Part shown: in pieces, positions 56,722 to 63,865 of the stretch
Layout: each line of letters begins with the position of its first letter
How positions within the stretch are numbered: position 1 is the stretch's first letter
Made by a program: the position numbers and the translations under genes
Notes under the pieces: model-generated
Told to the model about the DNA's origin: nothing
What the model saw: the letters and a program-made list of their open reading frames with translations, nothing else
Database searches by the model: none
Assembly: GCF_019038465.1 (NCBI RefSeq)
Contig: NZ_JAFKRH010000040.1
Location: 1-64,000, forward strand
From: Synechococcus sp. CCY 0621
GTDB taxonomy: Bacteria > Cyanobacteriota > Cyanobacteriia > PCC-6307 > Cyanobiaceae
Length of the DNA stretch: 64,000 nucleotides
Direction: 5' to 3'

Positions 56722-57147
56722 ATGGCTAGCGAGGCGACCGCCATGGAGATCACCGGCATTGACCATGTGGTCCTGCGCTGCATGGATCTGAAACGCATGG
56801 AGCACTTCTACGCCGACGTGCTGGGCTGCGTCGTGACACGACGCAACGACGCTTTGGGACTGATCCACCTGAAGGCCGGCAGTGGTCTGATCGATCTGGC
56901 GGATGTCAACGGGGAGCTGGGTCGCCGGGGTGGTGCGGGGCCGGGGACGGAAGGCCACAACCTCGATCACGTTTGCCTGCGGATCGAGCCCTTCGACGAA
57001 GAAGCCCTGCGGGCCCATCTCCGCCGGCATGGCCTCGAGGCCGGTCCCCTCCATCATTCCTACGGCGCCGAAGGCGTCGGCCCCGCCCTCTACCTGGAAG
57101 ATCCGGAGGGGAACAGCATCGAACTCAAGGGGCCACCCCAAGGCTGA
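56722..57147 (+). CDS. VOC-family (glyoxalase/bleomycin-resistance/dioxygenase fold) protein
   Basis: 141 residues, a single VOC domain. ITGIDHVVLRCMDLKRMEHFYADVLGC is the first half (His metal ligand in IDHVV), then NLDHVCLRIEPFDEEAL and ALYLEDPEGNSIELKG close the fold with the second His and Glu. Such proteins bind divalent metal and act as lyases, dioxygenases or resistance proteins; the substrate is not readable. ATG 56743 is an alternative start eight codons in. Confidence 0.85.
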   Translation: MASEATAMEITGIDHVVLRCMDLKRMEHFYADVLGCVVTRRNDALGLIHLKAGSGLIDLADVNGELGRRGGAGPGTEGHNLDHVCLRIEPFDEEALRAHLRRHGLEAGPLHHSYGAEGVGPALYLEDPEGNSIELKGPPQG

Positions 57148-57170
57148 GCCAGCCCTCGTTGACACTGGCT

Positions 57171-57413
57171 TCAGCCACGCCAGGTGGGCTGCCCCCCGCT
57201 GGCCAGGGTGCCCCGGTGACGCCAGAGGGCGGCCGGACTCACCTCGATGCCGTGCTGCCTGGCCAGATCGGACGCCGCCTGGGGCGAATCGGTTGCTTGC
57301 AGGGCATCAGAGAACAACGGATCACGCTGGGCCAGATCCTTCAGCTGATGAAGGGCTTCCGCGGCGTTGGGATGGGGATAGGTCGTTGTACTGGATAGCT
57401 CACAGGTTGCCAT
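57171..57413 (-). CDS. Nif11-like leader-type peptide ending with a double glycine and short tail
   Basis: 80 residues. NAAEALHQLKDLAQRDPLF and SDLARQHGIEVSPAALW match the Nif11 leader fold (two helices around a short loop), and the end is LASGG followed by only QPTWRG. In Nif11-type ribosomal peptides a double Gly is the cleavage site before a Cys/Ser/Thr-rich core; here the tail has no Cys. A good ribosome-binding site (GGAGGAAA, 6 bases before ATG 57413) supports expression. No LanM-type or peptidase gene is in the window. It may be a repurposed or orphan leader. Confidence 0.65.
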   Translation of the reverse strand: MATCELSSTTTYPHPNAAEALHQLKDLAQRDPLFSDALQATDSPQAASDLARQHGIEVSPAALWRHRGTLASGGQPTWRG

Positions 57414-57491
57414 GGGATTTCCTCCGTTCTTGACTCATCATAATCAGAATGAATCGTCGGCAAGATGAGTGCAAACACCTATCCATTCGTC

Positions 57492-58151
57492 TCACGATGT
57501 CTGGAAGTAAGCCGCCCCCTTGCCACTGCTGGCGGCAGCCCCATAGATCTTCGTCGAAGGAAAATATTCCGCTTCGAGTTGCACCTGAGCGGCCACCACT
57601 TCTCCTGCCGTTTCAGCAATGAATTGCAGGGTGAGATCGATGCCCGACGAGATGCCGGCCGCCGTCCAGATGGCCCCGTCCCGGGTGAAGCGCTCTTCCA
57701 CCACCGCCACATCACCGAGGGCCCGCAGGCGCTCCAGGGAGGCCCAGTGGGTGGTGGCCCGCTTGCCGCTGAGCAGGCCGGCGGCATGCAGCAGGAACGC
57801 TCCGGTGCAGACCGACAGCACCGCCCGGCATTGGGCCGCCTGTTGGCGGATGAAGGCGATCAACGCAGCATTGTTCACCTCGGTACGGGTGCCCAGGCCG
57901 CCCGGCACCAGCAACACATCCAGGGGCGGGGCCGTGGCAAAGCTGGCCTGGGGCAGCAGCACCAGGCCCTTGGCGCAGGTGATCGGACCCTCGCCCTGAC
58001 CGATCATCAGGCACTCCGTGGGGCCTCCGGGCTGACGCGCCCACAGGGCGGCCATCTCCCAGGGTCCGACGGCGTCGAGTTCCTCCACCCCTGGGAACAG
58101 CAGGATCCCGAAGCTTCCGGCCCGGCTGCCGGAGGACGCGGCTGGATCCAT
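57492..58151 (-). CDS. DJ-1/PfpI-family protein (isonitrile-hydratase/glutaminase-like fold)
   Basis: 219 residues. ILLFPGVEELDAVGPWEM at the start, PLDVLLVPGGLGTR, and the nucleophile elbow VLSVCTGAFLLHAAGLLSGK (Cys) with RATTHW are present, typical of the DJ-1/PfpI superfamily branch with an isonitrile hydratase or AraC-like N-domain. No DNA-binding domain follows. Whether it is a hydratase, a glyoxalase III or a chaperone-like enzyme cannot be judged. Start ATG 58151, 31 bp after the thiamine-binding gene's stop on the same strand. Confidence 0.85.
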   Translation of the reverse strand: MDPAASSGSRAGSFGILLFPGVEELDAVGPWEMAALWARQPGGPTECLMIGQGEGPITCAKGLVLLPQASFATAPPLDVLLVPGGLGTRTEVNNAALIAFIRQQAAQCRAVLSVCTGAFLLHAAGLLSGKRATTHWASLERLRALGDVAVVEERFTRDGAIWTAAGISSGIDLTLQFIAETAGEVVAAQVQLEAEYFPSTKIYGAAASSGKGAAYFQTS

Positions 58152-58182
58152 CGTCAGCCCCGCCCGCAGCGCACCAATCTGA

Positions 58183-58488
58183 TCAGTTTCCCACCAGCAG
58201 CGCCTGCACGCTGGCCAGCTTGTCGTCGAGGCTCTGGTCGCGGTCGGTGCGGGTGTTGATCGTCACGGTGGTGAAGATCCGCGGGCAGCCCATGGCATGG
58301 ACGGCACCATGGCAGGCCTCGATCGCCGCCATCACCGGCACCCACTCCCCCTCGATGGCGGTGCCGTTGGGATGCAGCCGGATCGTCAGACCGGCCTGCT
58401 GCAGCACCCGCTCGCAGGCGGCCACGTAGGAGGCCAGGCTCACTCCCACACCGATCGGCACCACGCAGAGATCAACGATCACCTTCAT
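58183..58488 (-). CDS. MTH1187/YkoF-type thiamine-binding protein (DUF77)
   Basis: 101 residues. KVIVDLCVVPIGVGVSLASYVAAC starts the ferredoxin-like fold; QAGLTIRLHPNGTAIEGEW and FTTVTINTRTDR are the later strands. The family binds thiamine or its precursors and is often linked to vitamin transport or salvage. It precedes the DJ-1 gene on the minus strand, so they may form one transcript. No thiamine riboswitch was seen upstream. Confidence 0.85.
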   Translation of the reverse strand: MKVIVDLCVVPIGVGVSLASYVAACERVLQQAGLTIRLHPNGTAIEGEWVPVMAAIEACHGAVHAMGCPRIFTTVTINTRTDRDQSLDDKLASVQALLVGN

Positions 58489-58546
58489 GGCGGAAGTGGA
58501 CAGGGGCGTCGATCATCGGACGGTCGGCGGACGGGCCGTCAGCCAA

Positions 58547-58579
58547 CCTGTACTACACTCTTTTTATTCGTCGTACAGG
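58547..58579. promoter_or_regulatory. Inverted repeat (CCTGTAC/GTACAGG) ahead of the VapBC operon
   Basis: Seven-base perfect arms separated by 19 bases, ending 18 bp before the antitoxin ATG at 58598. The spacer is T-rich (CTCTTTTTATTC) and could contain the promoter's -10 region. RHH antitoxins usually repress their own promoter through such sites, so this is the likely autoregulatory operator. Confidence 0.55.
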
Positions 58580-58597
58580 GGTGATCCCCTGCGGAGC

Positions 58598-58864
58598 ATG
58601 CCCCTCACGGTCAGGCTGGATAGCGAGACGGAGCACTGCCTCAACGACCTCTTGGCCGAATCGGGCCAAGACAAAAGCTCCCTGGTCCGCCAGCTGATAC
58701 GCGAACGCTGGCAGCAGCGACAGCCCAACCCATCGATCACCCAGCAGTTGGGCGGCCATCCGGACCACTTTCTCGACACCTTGCCGCCCGGCAGTGCGAG
58801 CCGTCAGCAGCGGCGGCAGCTCCTTGGCCAGCGACTCGCGGAGCGACGCACGGAACGGCGCTGA
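58598..58864 (+). CDS. Antitoxin, ribbon-helix-helix type (VapB-like)
   Basis: About 88 residues from ATG 58598. PLTVRLDSETEHCLNDLLAESGQDKS is an RHH DNA-binding segment (strand, then two helices ending SSLVRQLIRERW); the C-terminal half, Arg/Gln-rich, should wrap the toxin. The TGA at 58862-58864 overlaps the toxin ATG by one base. The start is chosen because the extra 37 upstream codons in the frame run into the promoter palindrome. Confidence 0.88.
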   Translation: MPLTVRLDSETEHCLNDLLAESGQDKSSLVRQLIRERWQQRQPNPSITQQLGGHPDHFLDTLPPGSASRQQRRQLLGQRLAERRTERR

Positions 58865-59292
58865 TGCGGCGGATCCTCATCGATTCGGGCATCCTGCTCA
58901 GCTACTACCAGCACCAGGAGCCCCTGCATCAAGCGGTTGTGGACTTCTTTGATCAGACCGCCGCGCAGCTGATCACATCACCGATCTGCATCGCCGACGT
59001 GCTCTGGCTGCTCGGTGATCCAGGCGATCCCCGCGTCCTCGCCGCTCAGAACCACCTGCTTGGGGCCGCCAGCAGCGGGGGAGTTGAGGCCATCCATCTG
59101 CTTCCGGAGGACTATGCCCGCGTCGTGGAACTCAACGAGCGCTATGCCGATCTGCCAGGCGATTTCGCCGATCTCACCTTGGTGGCACTCTCGGAGCGGC
59201 TGGATGTGGCCGAGATCCTGAGTCTGGACAGCGACTTTGATGTCTACAGGCGTTTCCGCCGCGAACCTTTCTGCCGCGTTTCGATCCCATGA
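58864..59292 (+). CDS. PIN-domain ribonuclease toxin (VapC-like)
   Basis: 142 residues. The PIN acidic residues are visible: Asp7 in ILIDSGILLSYY, Glu in LNERYAD-type segment, Asp in DFADLTLVALSERL and Asp-x-Asp in LSLDSDFDVYRRF. PIN toxins cut tRNA or rRNA and are neutralised by the cognate antitoxin just upstream. The start overlaps the antitoxin stop by one base, the usual layout. A TGAGCC/GGCTCA stem spans its stop and may act in termination. Confidence 0.9.
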   Translation: MRRILIDSGILLSYYQHQEPLHQAVVDFFDQTAAQLITSPICIADVLWLLGDPGDPRVLAAQNHLLGAASSGGVEAIHLLPEDYARVVELNERYADLPGDFADLTLVALSERLDVAEILSLDSDFDVYRRFRREPFCRVSIP

Positions 59293-59554
59293 GCCTTGCC
59301 GGCAAGTGGGACGGCTCAGAGGGTCACCAGGTGCCGATGCTGAACAGCAACTGCAACAGGGCAAAACCCGCCAAGCAGGTGGCGGCCAGGAGCGGAGCGA
59401 CATGTACCAATGGTCGAATCCCACGTTGGCGTAGGTCTAGGCCGAGCGAGACCCCGGAGAAAGACCAGGGAGACGCTGCGTGTGGAGAGCCACAGACACA
59501 ACGTGTGATGAACTTTTGTCCTGCTTGCCGTGCATCGCGGCCCGACTCTCAGGC
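59293..59554. other. Intergenic region after the VapC gene
   Basis: 262 bp between convergent genes without a convincing gene. A palindrome TTGCCGGCAA (59295-59304) lies just after the toxin stop. A minus-strand frame 59410-59324 would give 28 residues with a membrane-helix-like run (HVAPLLAATCLAGFALLQ), but it needs a TTG start and has no clear ribosome-binding site. Confidence 0.5.
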
Positions 59555-60238
59555 TCAGGGATGGGGGCCGATCGCCCCAGGACCCTGCCCTGTTGGCCTG
59601 GCCAAGGGCCGGAAGCCCCGCAGACGCCCAGGCACCTGGGCGGCGACCACCACCCCTGTCGGGTCGGTGGCGAGTCCGGCCTCCCGCAGCCGCTGCACGG
59701 TCCACCAGTTGCAGTTGCGGGTCCACAGATAGGTGCCGTTGGCAAGGACAAAACGGCCCCCGTGGCCGGGCCGCCATGGCAGGGGGGGGAGTCGCTCGCC
59801 GGCGGGGGTGCGCTGGGCCGAGCGTTCCAGAGCGGTGAGCAGGGCCTGCAGGGTGGGGGCCTCCACCCGACGCTGCAGCACGGCAACCGTTCCCTCCAGC
59901 CGCGGTGGATCGGGGTGGCCGGCGAGGAGCAGCACCGATTCAGTGGGCAGAAACAGGGCAGCGAACAGGGTCTGGGGGCTGCGGTCGGCGGCATGGAAGT
60001 AACGCCGGTCGCCCCAGGCGACTTCCACGAACGGGGCCGCCTCCGCCCCCGGGGGGCCGAGGCGCCAGCCTGGTGGCTGCTGCACCACGATCGAGGTGTG
60101 GTGACCCCAATCCGCCACCAGCACCGTGTAGGACCCAGGAGGGGCCAACGGCAGCGGGGCCAGGCGGGCGCGGGGCTCGGGTCGCGCGATGGCCTGCAGC
60201 ACCGGCCGGCCCACCAGCTCCAGCAGGAGCGCAAGCAT
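59555..60238 (-). CDS. DUF2459-family (TIGR02117-type) membrane-anchored protein
   Basis: About 227 residues from ATG 60238. One membrane segment at the N-terminus ([18 protein letters not shown]) precedes the domain with [33 protein letters not shown], and [15 protein letters not shown]. These DUF2459 proteins are predicted envelope proteins, in some bacteria beside urease or PHB genes; function unknown. The longest open frame runs through the tRNA gene upstream, so the shorter start is used. The tRNA ends 30 bp upstream on the same strand. Confidence 0.75.
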   Translation of the reverse strand: MLALLLELVGRPVLQAIARPEPRARLAPLPLAPPGSYTVLVADWGHHTSIVVQQPPGWRLGPPGAEAAPFVEVAWGDRRYFHAADRSPQTLFAALFLPTESVLLLAGHPDPPRLEGTVAVLQRRVEAPTLQALLTALERSAQRTPAGERLPPLPWRPGHGGRFVLANGTYLWTRNCNWWTVQRLREAGLATDPTGVVVAAQVPGRLRGFRPLARPTGQGPGAIGPHP

Positions 60239-60267
60239 CAGGAGCCCACTCCCAGAAGCACCGGTGA

Positions 60268-60351
60268 TGGGGGCAGGGGGACTTGAACCCCCACAGCCTT
60301 GCGGCCTGCGGATTTTAAGTCCGCTGCGTCTACCAATTTCGCCATGCCCCC
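60268..60351 (-). tRNA. tRNA-Leu (anticodon UAA), intron-less
   Basis: 84 nt. The acceptor stem pairs GGGGGCA (60351-60345) with TGCCCCC (60275-60269) and the discriminator base is A. The anticodon loop is CUUAAAA with anticodon UAA on a GCGGA/UCCGC stem, a long variable arm follows (a class II tRNA), and the T-loop GTTCAAGTC is regular. No CCA is encoded. The anticodon loop is continuous, so the group I intron common in this tRNA in many other cyanobacteria is absent. Confidence 0.95.
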
Positions 60352-60392
60352 GCCGAGGGATCCTAGATTCACTCCACTTCGCGACACCCCCG

Positions 60393-60644
60393 GTGGCCCT
60401 GAGCGGACCCCTGAGCAGCCTGCCGCTCGACACCCTGCTGGTGATCGGCGCCTACCTCGCCCTGGCCGGTGCGTACCTGGTGGTGGTGCCCCTGGCCCTC
60501 TACTGGTGGATGCACAAGCGCTGGACCGTGATGGGCAAGATCGAGCGCACGGCCATCTACGGCCTGGTGTTCCTGTTCTTCCCTGGGCTGATCCTGTTCG
60601 CCCCCTTCCTCAACCTGCGCATGGCCGGCCAGGGCGAGGCCTGA
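60393..60644 (+). CDS. ndhL: NAD(P)H dehydrogenase subunit L (NdhL)
   Basis: 83 residues from GTG 60393, with two or three hydrophobic helices ([44 protein letters not shown]). NdhL anchors the peripheral arm of cyanobacterial NDH-1. The order ndhL, DUF3007 gene and trpA is typical of picocyanobacteria and supports the call. The longer frame runs into the tRNA and was rejected. The next gene starts 3 bp after its stop. Confidence 0.9.
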   Translation: MALSGPLSSLPLDTLLVIGAYLALAGAYLVVVPLALYWWMHKRWTVMGKIERTAIYGLVFLFFPGLILFAPFLNLRMAGQGEA

Positions 60645-60647
60645 TCG

Positions 60648-60983
60648 GTGACCCGAGCACAGGCGATCCTGCTGGGACTGGCGGTCTTCGCCATCGGCGG
60701 TGGCGGTTACTGGGTGTTCCGCTCCAGTGGCCTGGAGGGCTTCTCCCCCGGCATCGCCGCCTCGGCCCTGCTGATGCTGGTGGTGCTTGGCTGGACGGCC
60801 AGCTACCTGCTGCGTGTGGTGGGCGGCAAGATGACCTACATGGAGCAGCGGCGCCGCTATCGGGCCGCCTACGACGCCGTCACCGACGATGAGCTGCAGC
60901 GCAAGTTCGACGCCATGAGCCCCGAGGAGCAGGCCAAGCTCCTGGCCGAGGTGGGCCAGCTGCAGGCCGATGCTGAGATGTGA
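60648..60983 (+). CDS. DUF3007 membrane protein, partner of ndhL
   Basis: 111 residues. Two membrane helices (QAILLGLAVFAIGGGGYWVF and IAASALLMLVVLGWTASYLL), then a charged soluble tail (MTYMEQRRRYRAAYDAV; DELQRKFDAMSPEEQAKLL). Function unknown; conservation next to ndhL suggests a role with NDH-1 or the thylakoid membrane. GTG start 60648, 3 bp after ndhL, so they are one transcript. Confidence 0.85.
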   Translation: MTRAQAILLGLAVFAIGGGGYWVFRSSGLEGFSPGIAASALLMLVVLGWTASYLLRVVGGKMTYMEQRRRYRAAYDAVTDDELQRKFDAMSPEEQAKLLAEVGQLQADAEM

Positions 60984-61027
60984 AGACGACCCCATAGGCT
61001 CAGGGGCACCGTCCTGAACCCGGCCCG

Positions 61028-61873
61028 ATGAGCGTTGCCGCCACCGCCGGCCCTGCCACCACCCCCACGCCGATCCAGCAGCGCTTCGCCGCCCTGCGGG
61101 CCGAGGGTCGCTGTGCCCTGATGCCGTTTCTGATGGCGGGGGACCCCGATCTGTCGATCACCGCCGCCAGCCTGCTGGCCCTGCAGGCCGCCGGCGCCGA
61201 CCTGATCGAACTGGGCATCCCCTACAGCGATCCGCTGGCGGATGGCCCGGTGATCCAGGCCGCCGCCAGCCGGGCCCTGGCCTCCGGCACCACCCCGGGC
61301 CGGGTGCTGGCGATGCTGGCGTCCCTGCGGGGCCAGCTGACCCTGCCGGTGGTGCTGTTCACCTACAGCAACCCCCTGCTGAACCGGGGCATGGACAGCT
61401 TCTGCCGCGAGGCCGCCGCCGCCGGTGCCGCCGGCCTGGTGGTGCCCGATCTCCCCCTGGAGGAGGCCCAGAAGCTTTCGGCCATCGCGGCCGGCCATGG
61501 GCTGGATCTGGTGCTGCTGGTGGCCCCCAACACCCCGGCCGAGCGCATGGCCCGCATCCACACCGCCAGCCGCGGCTTCACCTACCTGGTGAGTGTCACC
61601 GGGGTGACGGGGGTGCGCACCAGCCTGGAAACGCGGGTGGGGCCACTGGTGCAGCAGCTGCGGCAACTGGGCCCCACACCGGTGGCCGTGGGCTTCGGCA
61701 TCGCCACCGGCGAGCAGGCCCTGCAGGTGCGCCGCTGGGGCGGCGACGGCGCCATCGTGGGCAGCGCCCTGGTGCGGCGCATGGCCCAGGCCCACCAGAG
61801 CGGAGCCGATGTGGCCGCCGATGCCGGCGCCTTCGCCGCCGAGCTGCGCGCCGCCCTCGATCAGCCGCTTTAG
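61028..61873 (+). CDS. trpA: Tryptophan synthase alpha chain
   Basis: 281 residues of the TrpA barrel. [12 protein letters not shown], the catalytic Glu/Asp environment [49 protein letters not shown] and [13 protein letters not shown] are intact. It cleaves indole-glycerol phosphate to indole and glyceraldehyde-3-phosphate. trpB is not in the window, as usual for cyanobacteria where the two are separate. It starts 44 bp after the DUF3007 gene. Confidence 0.96.
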   Translation: MSVAATAGPATTPTPIQQRFAALRAEGRCALMPFLMAGDPDLSITAASLLALQAAGADLIELGIPYSDPLADGPVIQAAASRALASGTTPGRVLAMLASLRGQLTLPVVLFTYSNPLLNRGMDSFCREAAAAGAAGLVVPDLPLEEAQKLSAIAAGHGLDLVLLVAPNTPAERMARIHTASRGFTYLVSVTGVTGVRTSLETRVGPLVQQLRQLGPTPVAVGFGIATGEQALQVRRWGGDGAIVGSALVRRMAQAHQSGADVAADAGAFAAELRAALDQPL

Positions 61874-61895
61874 CCGAGCTACAGCACGAGCCGAC

Positions 61896-62006
61896 CTACA
61901 GCACAGGGGCGCAGGCACTCAACGACAGCAGCAGCGCCAGGGCAGCCAGCAGTGACGCCGGGCTGAGCCATGGGTTGGAGCGCAGAGCAGGGGTTCGCAT
62001 GGCCAT
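61896..62006 (-). CDS. Possible 36-aa lipoprotein-like peptide
   Basis: A 36-codon frame beginning MAMRT, with a hydrophobic stretch LLAALALLLSLSAC that forms a lipobox (LSAC) near position 33, followed by just APVL. It resembles entericidin-like small lipoproteins. It overlaps nothing real on the other strand except the leader of the DUF938 gene. No clear ribosome-binding site; could be chance. Confidence 0.3.
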   Translation of the reverse strand: MAMRTPALRSNPWLSPASLLAALALLLSLSACAPVL

Positions 62007-62032
62007 CGAGCGACTACCCCCATGATGGGCCG

Positions 62033-62671
62033 ATGCTCCCCGACAGCCTGCCGTTCTCCCCCGCCTGCCTGCGCAACCAGGAGCCGATCCTGACGCTGCT
62101 GCGCCGCTGGATACCCCCGGAGGCCCGGGTGCTGGAGGTGGGTTCGGGCAGTGGCCAGCACGCCATCCACATGGCTCGCCATCTGCCGGGGGTGCGCTGG
62201 CAGCCCAGTGAGTGCTCCGAATCCCTGGCGGGGTTGGCTGGACGCATCGCCCTGGAGGGCCAGGCGGGGCTGGCCCCGGGGGCCCGGGTGGCACCGCCGC
62301 TGGTGCTGGATGTGACCGAGGCCCAGTGGCCCGCCGGGCCCTTCGAGGCGGTGTTCACAGCAAACACCCTGCACATCATGCCGGCGGCCGCCGTGCCCCA
62401 CCTGCTGGCCGGCAGTGCCCGGGTGCTGACGGTCGATGGCCTGCTGCTGATCTACGGCCCTTTCCGCTACGGCGATGGACACACCGCCGCCAGCAACGGG
62501 GCCTTCGACCTCCACTTGCGCCAGATCGATCCGGCCATGGGGGTGCGTGACGCCGAGGCGCTTCAGGTCGAAGCCGCCCGTCTGGGGCTGCACCTGCAGG
62601 CCGATGCGGCGATGCCGGCCAACAACCGCCTGCTGGTGTTTCAGAAAAGCAACGAAGGGCGCAGAGAATGA
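62033..62671 (+). CDS. DUF938-family class I SAM-dependent methyltransferase
   Basis: About 212 residues from ATG 62033. The family opening FSPACLRNQEPILTLLRRW, motif I VLEVGSGSGQHAIHMA, and WQPSECSES are visible, with NTLHIMPAAAVPHLL and LLIYGPFRYGDGHTAASN further on. The class I Rossmann fold binds S-adenosylmethionine; substrate unknown. It begins 160 bp after trpA. Its start was moved from a longer frame because the family begins at this methionine. Confidence 0.87.
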   Translation: MLPDSLPFSPACLRNQEPILTLLRRWIPPEARVLEVGSGSGQHAIHMARHLPGVRWQPSECSESLAGLAGRIALEGQAGLAPGARVAPPLVLDVTEAQWPAGPFEAVFTANTLHIMPAAAVPHLLAGSARVLTVDGLLLIYGPFRYGDGHTAASNGAFDLHLRQIDPAMGVRDAEALQVEAARLGLHLQADAAMPANNRLLVFQKSNEGRRE

Positions 62672-62707
62672 AAGGCTGAGGAACGTTCATCCACCACCCT
62701 GCGGCCC

Positions 62708-62974
62708 ATGAAATTCGTCCTCTGGGGCACCTACTGCGCCGACGCCCTTGAGCGCCGCACCCCCTACCGCGACGAGCATCTGGCCGGACTGCAACGCCAG
62801 AAGGAGGAGGGCGTGCTGCTCACCCTGGGGCCCACAGTCGACGCCAGCCACGTCTTCGGTCTCTACGAAGCCGATGACCTGGAGACGGTGGAGAGCCTCG
62901 TCAAAGGGGACATCTACTGGCGCCAGGGCATCTGGACGGCCGTGGAGGTCTATCCCTGGATCCAGGCCTTCTGA
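62708..62974 (+). CDS. YciI-family small protein
   Basis: 88 residues. KFVLWGTYCADALERRTPYRDEHLAGL begins the dimeric ferredoxin-like fold, with His and Asp at the family's putative active site, and EADDLETVESLVKGDIYWRQGIW completes it. YciI-like proteins are mostly of unknown function; some act on chlorinated or peroxidic compounds. It is followed by convergent petJ. Confidence 0.82.
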   Translation: MKFVLWGTYCADALERRTPYRDEHLAGLQRQKEEGVLLTLGPTVDASHVFGLYEADDLETVESLVKGDIYWRQGIWTAVEVYPWIQAF

Positions 62975-63007
62975 ATCGGGCGGCGGCGTGGAGCCTTGAT
63001 GCCAGCC

Positions 63008-63403
63008 TCAGCCGCGGGGCCAGCCCGCCTGGGCCTGCTGCCACACCCAGGCGGCCACCGCTTCGGCCCCGCCATCACCGAGGGCCTCGCCGTAACCACC
63101 CATCTGGCCGATGCCTGCGGCGGCGATCGTGGCAATCACCGCTGGGTCGGCGGCGCCATTGCGCTCCAGTGCTGCCAGCTTCAATGTCTTGCTGCGGCGA
63201 AGGATGTTGCCACCCTGGACATGGCAGCCGGCGCAATGGGCCTCAAACAGGCGGCCGCCGGCTTCGAGACTGACGCGTCCGGAATCACCGGGATCCACGG
63301 CCAAAGCGGCCCCGGGGAAACCCAGAGCCGGAGGCGGCAGGATCAGGCCAAGCACCATCAGCAGGGCCACCAGCACCGAGACCAGCGGGCGCCAGCGGAT
63401 CAA
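63008..63403 (-). CDS. petJ: Cytochrome c6 (PetJ)
   Basis: 131 residues. A signal peptide (RPLVSVLVALLMVLGLILPPPALG, residues about 5-36) directs it to the thylakoid lumen. The haem motif is CAGCH, and the axial Met is in GIGQMGGYGEAL. It carries electrons from cytochrome b6f to photosystem I or the oxidase. The TTG at 63403 overlaps the cyAbrB stop by four bases (TTGA), so it is probably translated after it. A TTG start for a photosynthesis protein is unusual and may lower its synthesis. Confidence 0.92.
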   Translation of the reverse strand: MIRWRPLVSVLVALLMVLGLILPPPALGFPGAALAVDPGDSGRVSLEAGGRLFEAHCAGCHVQGGNILRRSKTLKLAALERNGAADPAVIATIAAAGIGQMGGYGEALGDGGAEAVAAWVWQQAQAGWPRG

Positions 63404-63762
63404 TCCTCTTCGTCGGCGCTGCCGGCGGGAATGAGGCGGATCTGCTTGCGGCCGAGCTTGATCTCGAACTCGTCGCCGGGCTTGAGATCGAGCATGGCGG
63501 TGTAGGCCTTGCCGATCAGCAGGTTGCCGTTGCCCTGCACGGTGGCCACATAACTGAGTTTGCGCCCGCCTTTGCCCACCTTGCCGGCCGCACCGAACTC
63601 GACGCCTTTGGCCTCAAGCAGGGCCTCGTAGAAAGCGGTGAAGTTCAGGCGCTCGGCGCCATCCTTCTTGGTGGAAACATAGCCACAGGCCCGCACGATC
63701 TCGGACTTGCCGACATCGCCGAGTTCCTTGACCTTGGCCAGCAATTCCGATCCTGTCAACAT
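63400..63762 (-). CDS. cyAbrB-family transcriptional regulator
   Basis: 120 residues. The N-terminal half has EIVRACGYVSTKKDGAERL, and the C-terminal SpoVT/AbrB-like DNA-binding domain reads LIGKAYTAMLDLKPGDEFEIKLGRKQIRLI. cyAbrB proteins regulate nitrogen, carbon and hydrogenase genes in cyanobacteria, including binding to a hox promoter in Synechocystis. In this genome it is coupled to petJ and lies 9 kb from hoxE. The promoter lies in the 103 bp shared with the divergent GNAT gene. Which of the cyAbrB paralogues it is I cannot say. Confidence 0.92.
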   Translation of the reverse strand: MLTGSELLAKVKELGDVGKSEIVRACGYVSTKKDGAERLNFTAFYEALLEAKGVEFGAAGKVGKGGRKLSYVATVQGNGNLLIGKAYTAMLDLKPGDEFEIKLGRKQIRLIPAGSADEED

Positions 63763-63865
63763 GGTATGTACGCGGTGTCGGCTGTGTGGTTAGACATAAA
63801 ACATACACCAGCGCCATCAGCCTTCTGCCCAAAGCGGCGACAATCCATGCACATTCACCGCCACG

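Noticed and set aside
59324-59410. 28-codon minus-strand frame with a membrane-helix-like stretch
   Set aside because: Needs a TTG start, has no ribosome-binding site and matches no small photosystem or b6f subunit that I know.
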